From Hymenobacter ruricola (GTDB lineage: Bacteria; Bacteroidota; Bacteroidia; Cytophagales; Hymenobacteraceae), in assembly GCF_015694525.1 (NCBI RefSeq), contig NZ_JADQDM010000006.1, positions 186,001 through 250,000 of the forward strand: a stretch of 64,000 nucleotides of DNA, read 5' to 3'. The notes beneath the pieces are model-generated. The model was not told where the DNA came from, ran no database searches, and saw nothing but the letters and a program-made list of their open reading frames with translations. The first letter of the stretch is position 1; each line of letters begins with the position of its first letter. The translations under genes and the position numbers were made by a program. Shown piece after piece: positions 63,233 to 64,000 of the stretch.

Positions 63233-63901
63233 CTACCTGGGCGCCGGCCGTTGCACCGTTGCGGGCACCTCGGCCACACCAATGAGCAGCACTTCGGGGC
63301 GCAGTTGTTGGTCAATCAACTGCTGGTCGCTCACCAGGGTGGGGTCGGTGGCCAGTTCGGGCCGCGGGATAGCGGCCAAATCCTGCAGCCAGCGCGCCCG
63401 TTGCGGCGCCAGTTCCTCGACCAGGGCGGCCAGAAAGCGGGCGTGCTTCGCCGCGAGCGGGGCCAGCCGGGCCATTGCCTGCCGGTGTTCGGCGCCGAGT
63501 TGGGCCAAGGCTTGACGGCCGCTGTCCGTCAAGGGCACCGGGCGGCCGGCGGGCACGGCGTCCTGTAAGGGGGCCGCCCGGCGGCGAATGTCCCGCATCT
63601 GGGCCTGGACCGAGTCCACCAATTCGCGGTCCTGGGCCGAGAGCACGGCCGCCACTTGCTGGCGCAGCCGCTGGAAGGCGGGCGCCACGTGGGCCCGGTG
63701 ATAGGCCGCCCGCCGGGCCTGGGCGGAGGAGGGCGCCGGCGCAGCGGGTGCCGTGGGCAGGACGGGGGGCGTGAACGTGGACGCCCGGCGGTGGGGAGCC
63801 GACGCGCGCGGTGTTTGGGCCCCGGCGTGCCCCGTGGTGAGCAGGGCCGCGAAGCCCAGGCCCAGGCAGTTGAGGGAGAGAAAAAACGGGCGACGGTTCA
63901 C
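63233..63901 (-). CDS. Secreted or periplasmic protein of unknown function
   Basis: A 222-residue protein with a signal peptide (MNRRPFFLSLNCLGLGFAALLTTGHAGAQ), a Pro/Ala-rich linker and a helical region (YHRAHVAPAFQRLRQQVAAVLSAQDRELVDSVQAQMRDIRRR). The helical part with paired Arg-Gln motifs loosely recalls Spy/CpxP-like periplasmic chaperones, but I cannot assign it. The start at 63901 fits the signal peptide. Confidence 0.7.
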   Translation of the reverse strand: MNRRPFFLSLNCLGLGFAALLTTGHAGAQTPRASAPHRRASTFTPPVLPTAPAAPAPSSAQARRAAYHRAHVAPAFQRLRQQVAAVLSAQDRELVDSVQAQMRDIRRRAAPLQDAVPAGRPVPLTDSGRQALAQLGAEHRQAMARLAPLAAKHARFLAALVEELAPQRARWLQDLAAIPRPELATDPTLVSDQQLIDQQLRPEVLLIGVAEVPATVQRPAPR

Positions 63902-64000
63902 GACAGAGCGAAGGCAGGGCGGCCAGGCCCTTCTGGATAGGTGAGGAATGACGGGAAGACACGGGCGACCGAATGTACTGGATGTTCAGCCAAAGGGCGG

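Overview
The window looks like chromosome of a G+C-rich member of Bacteroidota, most likely a Hymenobacter-type organism. This is inferred from an Oar-like TonB-dependent receptor, a protein with a type IX secretion (T9SS) C-terminal sorting tail, many TAnnTTTG minus-7 promoter boxes, weak or absent Shine-Dalgarno sequences, and palindromic intergenic repeats. No plasmid or phage backbone, rRNA or transposase was seen.

Layout. 1-3775: end of a nucleotide-sugar/polysaccharide cluster (UDP-glucuronate decarboxylase, UDP-glucose dehydrogenase, glutamine-dependent asparagine synthetase). 3982-12235: acyl-CoA-binding protein, exported amidase, 41-bp tandem repeats, FAD-linked oxidase, NlpC/P60 lipoprotein, large TonB-dependent receptor. 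12413-15077: tRNA-Ala(GGC), cysteine synthase and serine acetyltransferase, cupin. 15208-27012: multi-PAS hybrid kinase, MscS channel, HEAT-cyclophilin lipoprotein, glycosyltransferase, T9SS-exported haem/copper protein, redoxin and a lipoprotein.

27155-57231 is a purine-degradation region. Guanine deaminase and the two xanthine dehydrogenase subunits lie on the left. A lyase-like protein, HIU hydrolase, OHCU decarboxylase, ureidoglycine aminohydrolase, allantoate amidohydrolase, allantoinase, a membrane urate oxidase with a cytochrome c tail, and XdhC lie on the right. Together they would take guanine through xanthine, urate and allantoin to ureidoglycolate. A CRISPR-Cas locus (32313-46716) and an exported amidohydrolase sit between the two halves.

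The CRISPR-Cas locus is a complete class 1 type I system, closest to I-B. The order is cas6-cas5-cas3-cas8-like-cas7-cas4-cas1-cas2, followed by a leader and one array of 98 repeats and 97 spacers. The large subunit and Cas7 are divergent. A probable terminator separates effector from adaptation genes. Several spacers occur twice, either identical or as near-identical versions (one shifted by one base), which suggests repeated sampling of related invaders.

57429-64000: DUF4136 lipoprotein, ABC exporter, Uma2-type nuclease flanked by related hairpins, DUF72 and DUF1294 proteins, and two unknown proteins. Throughout the window at least ten long perfect or near-perfect palindromes share the ends GTCAT...ATGAC. 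They occupy intergenic gaps and create false N-terminal extensions of genes.
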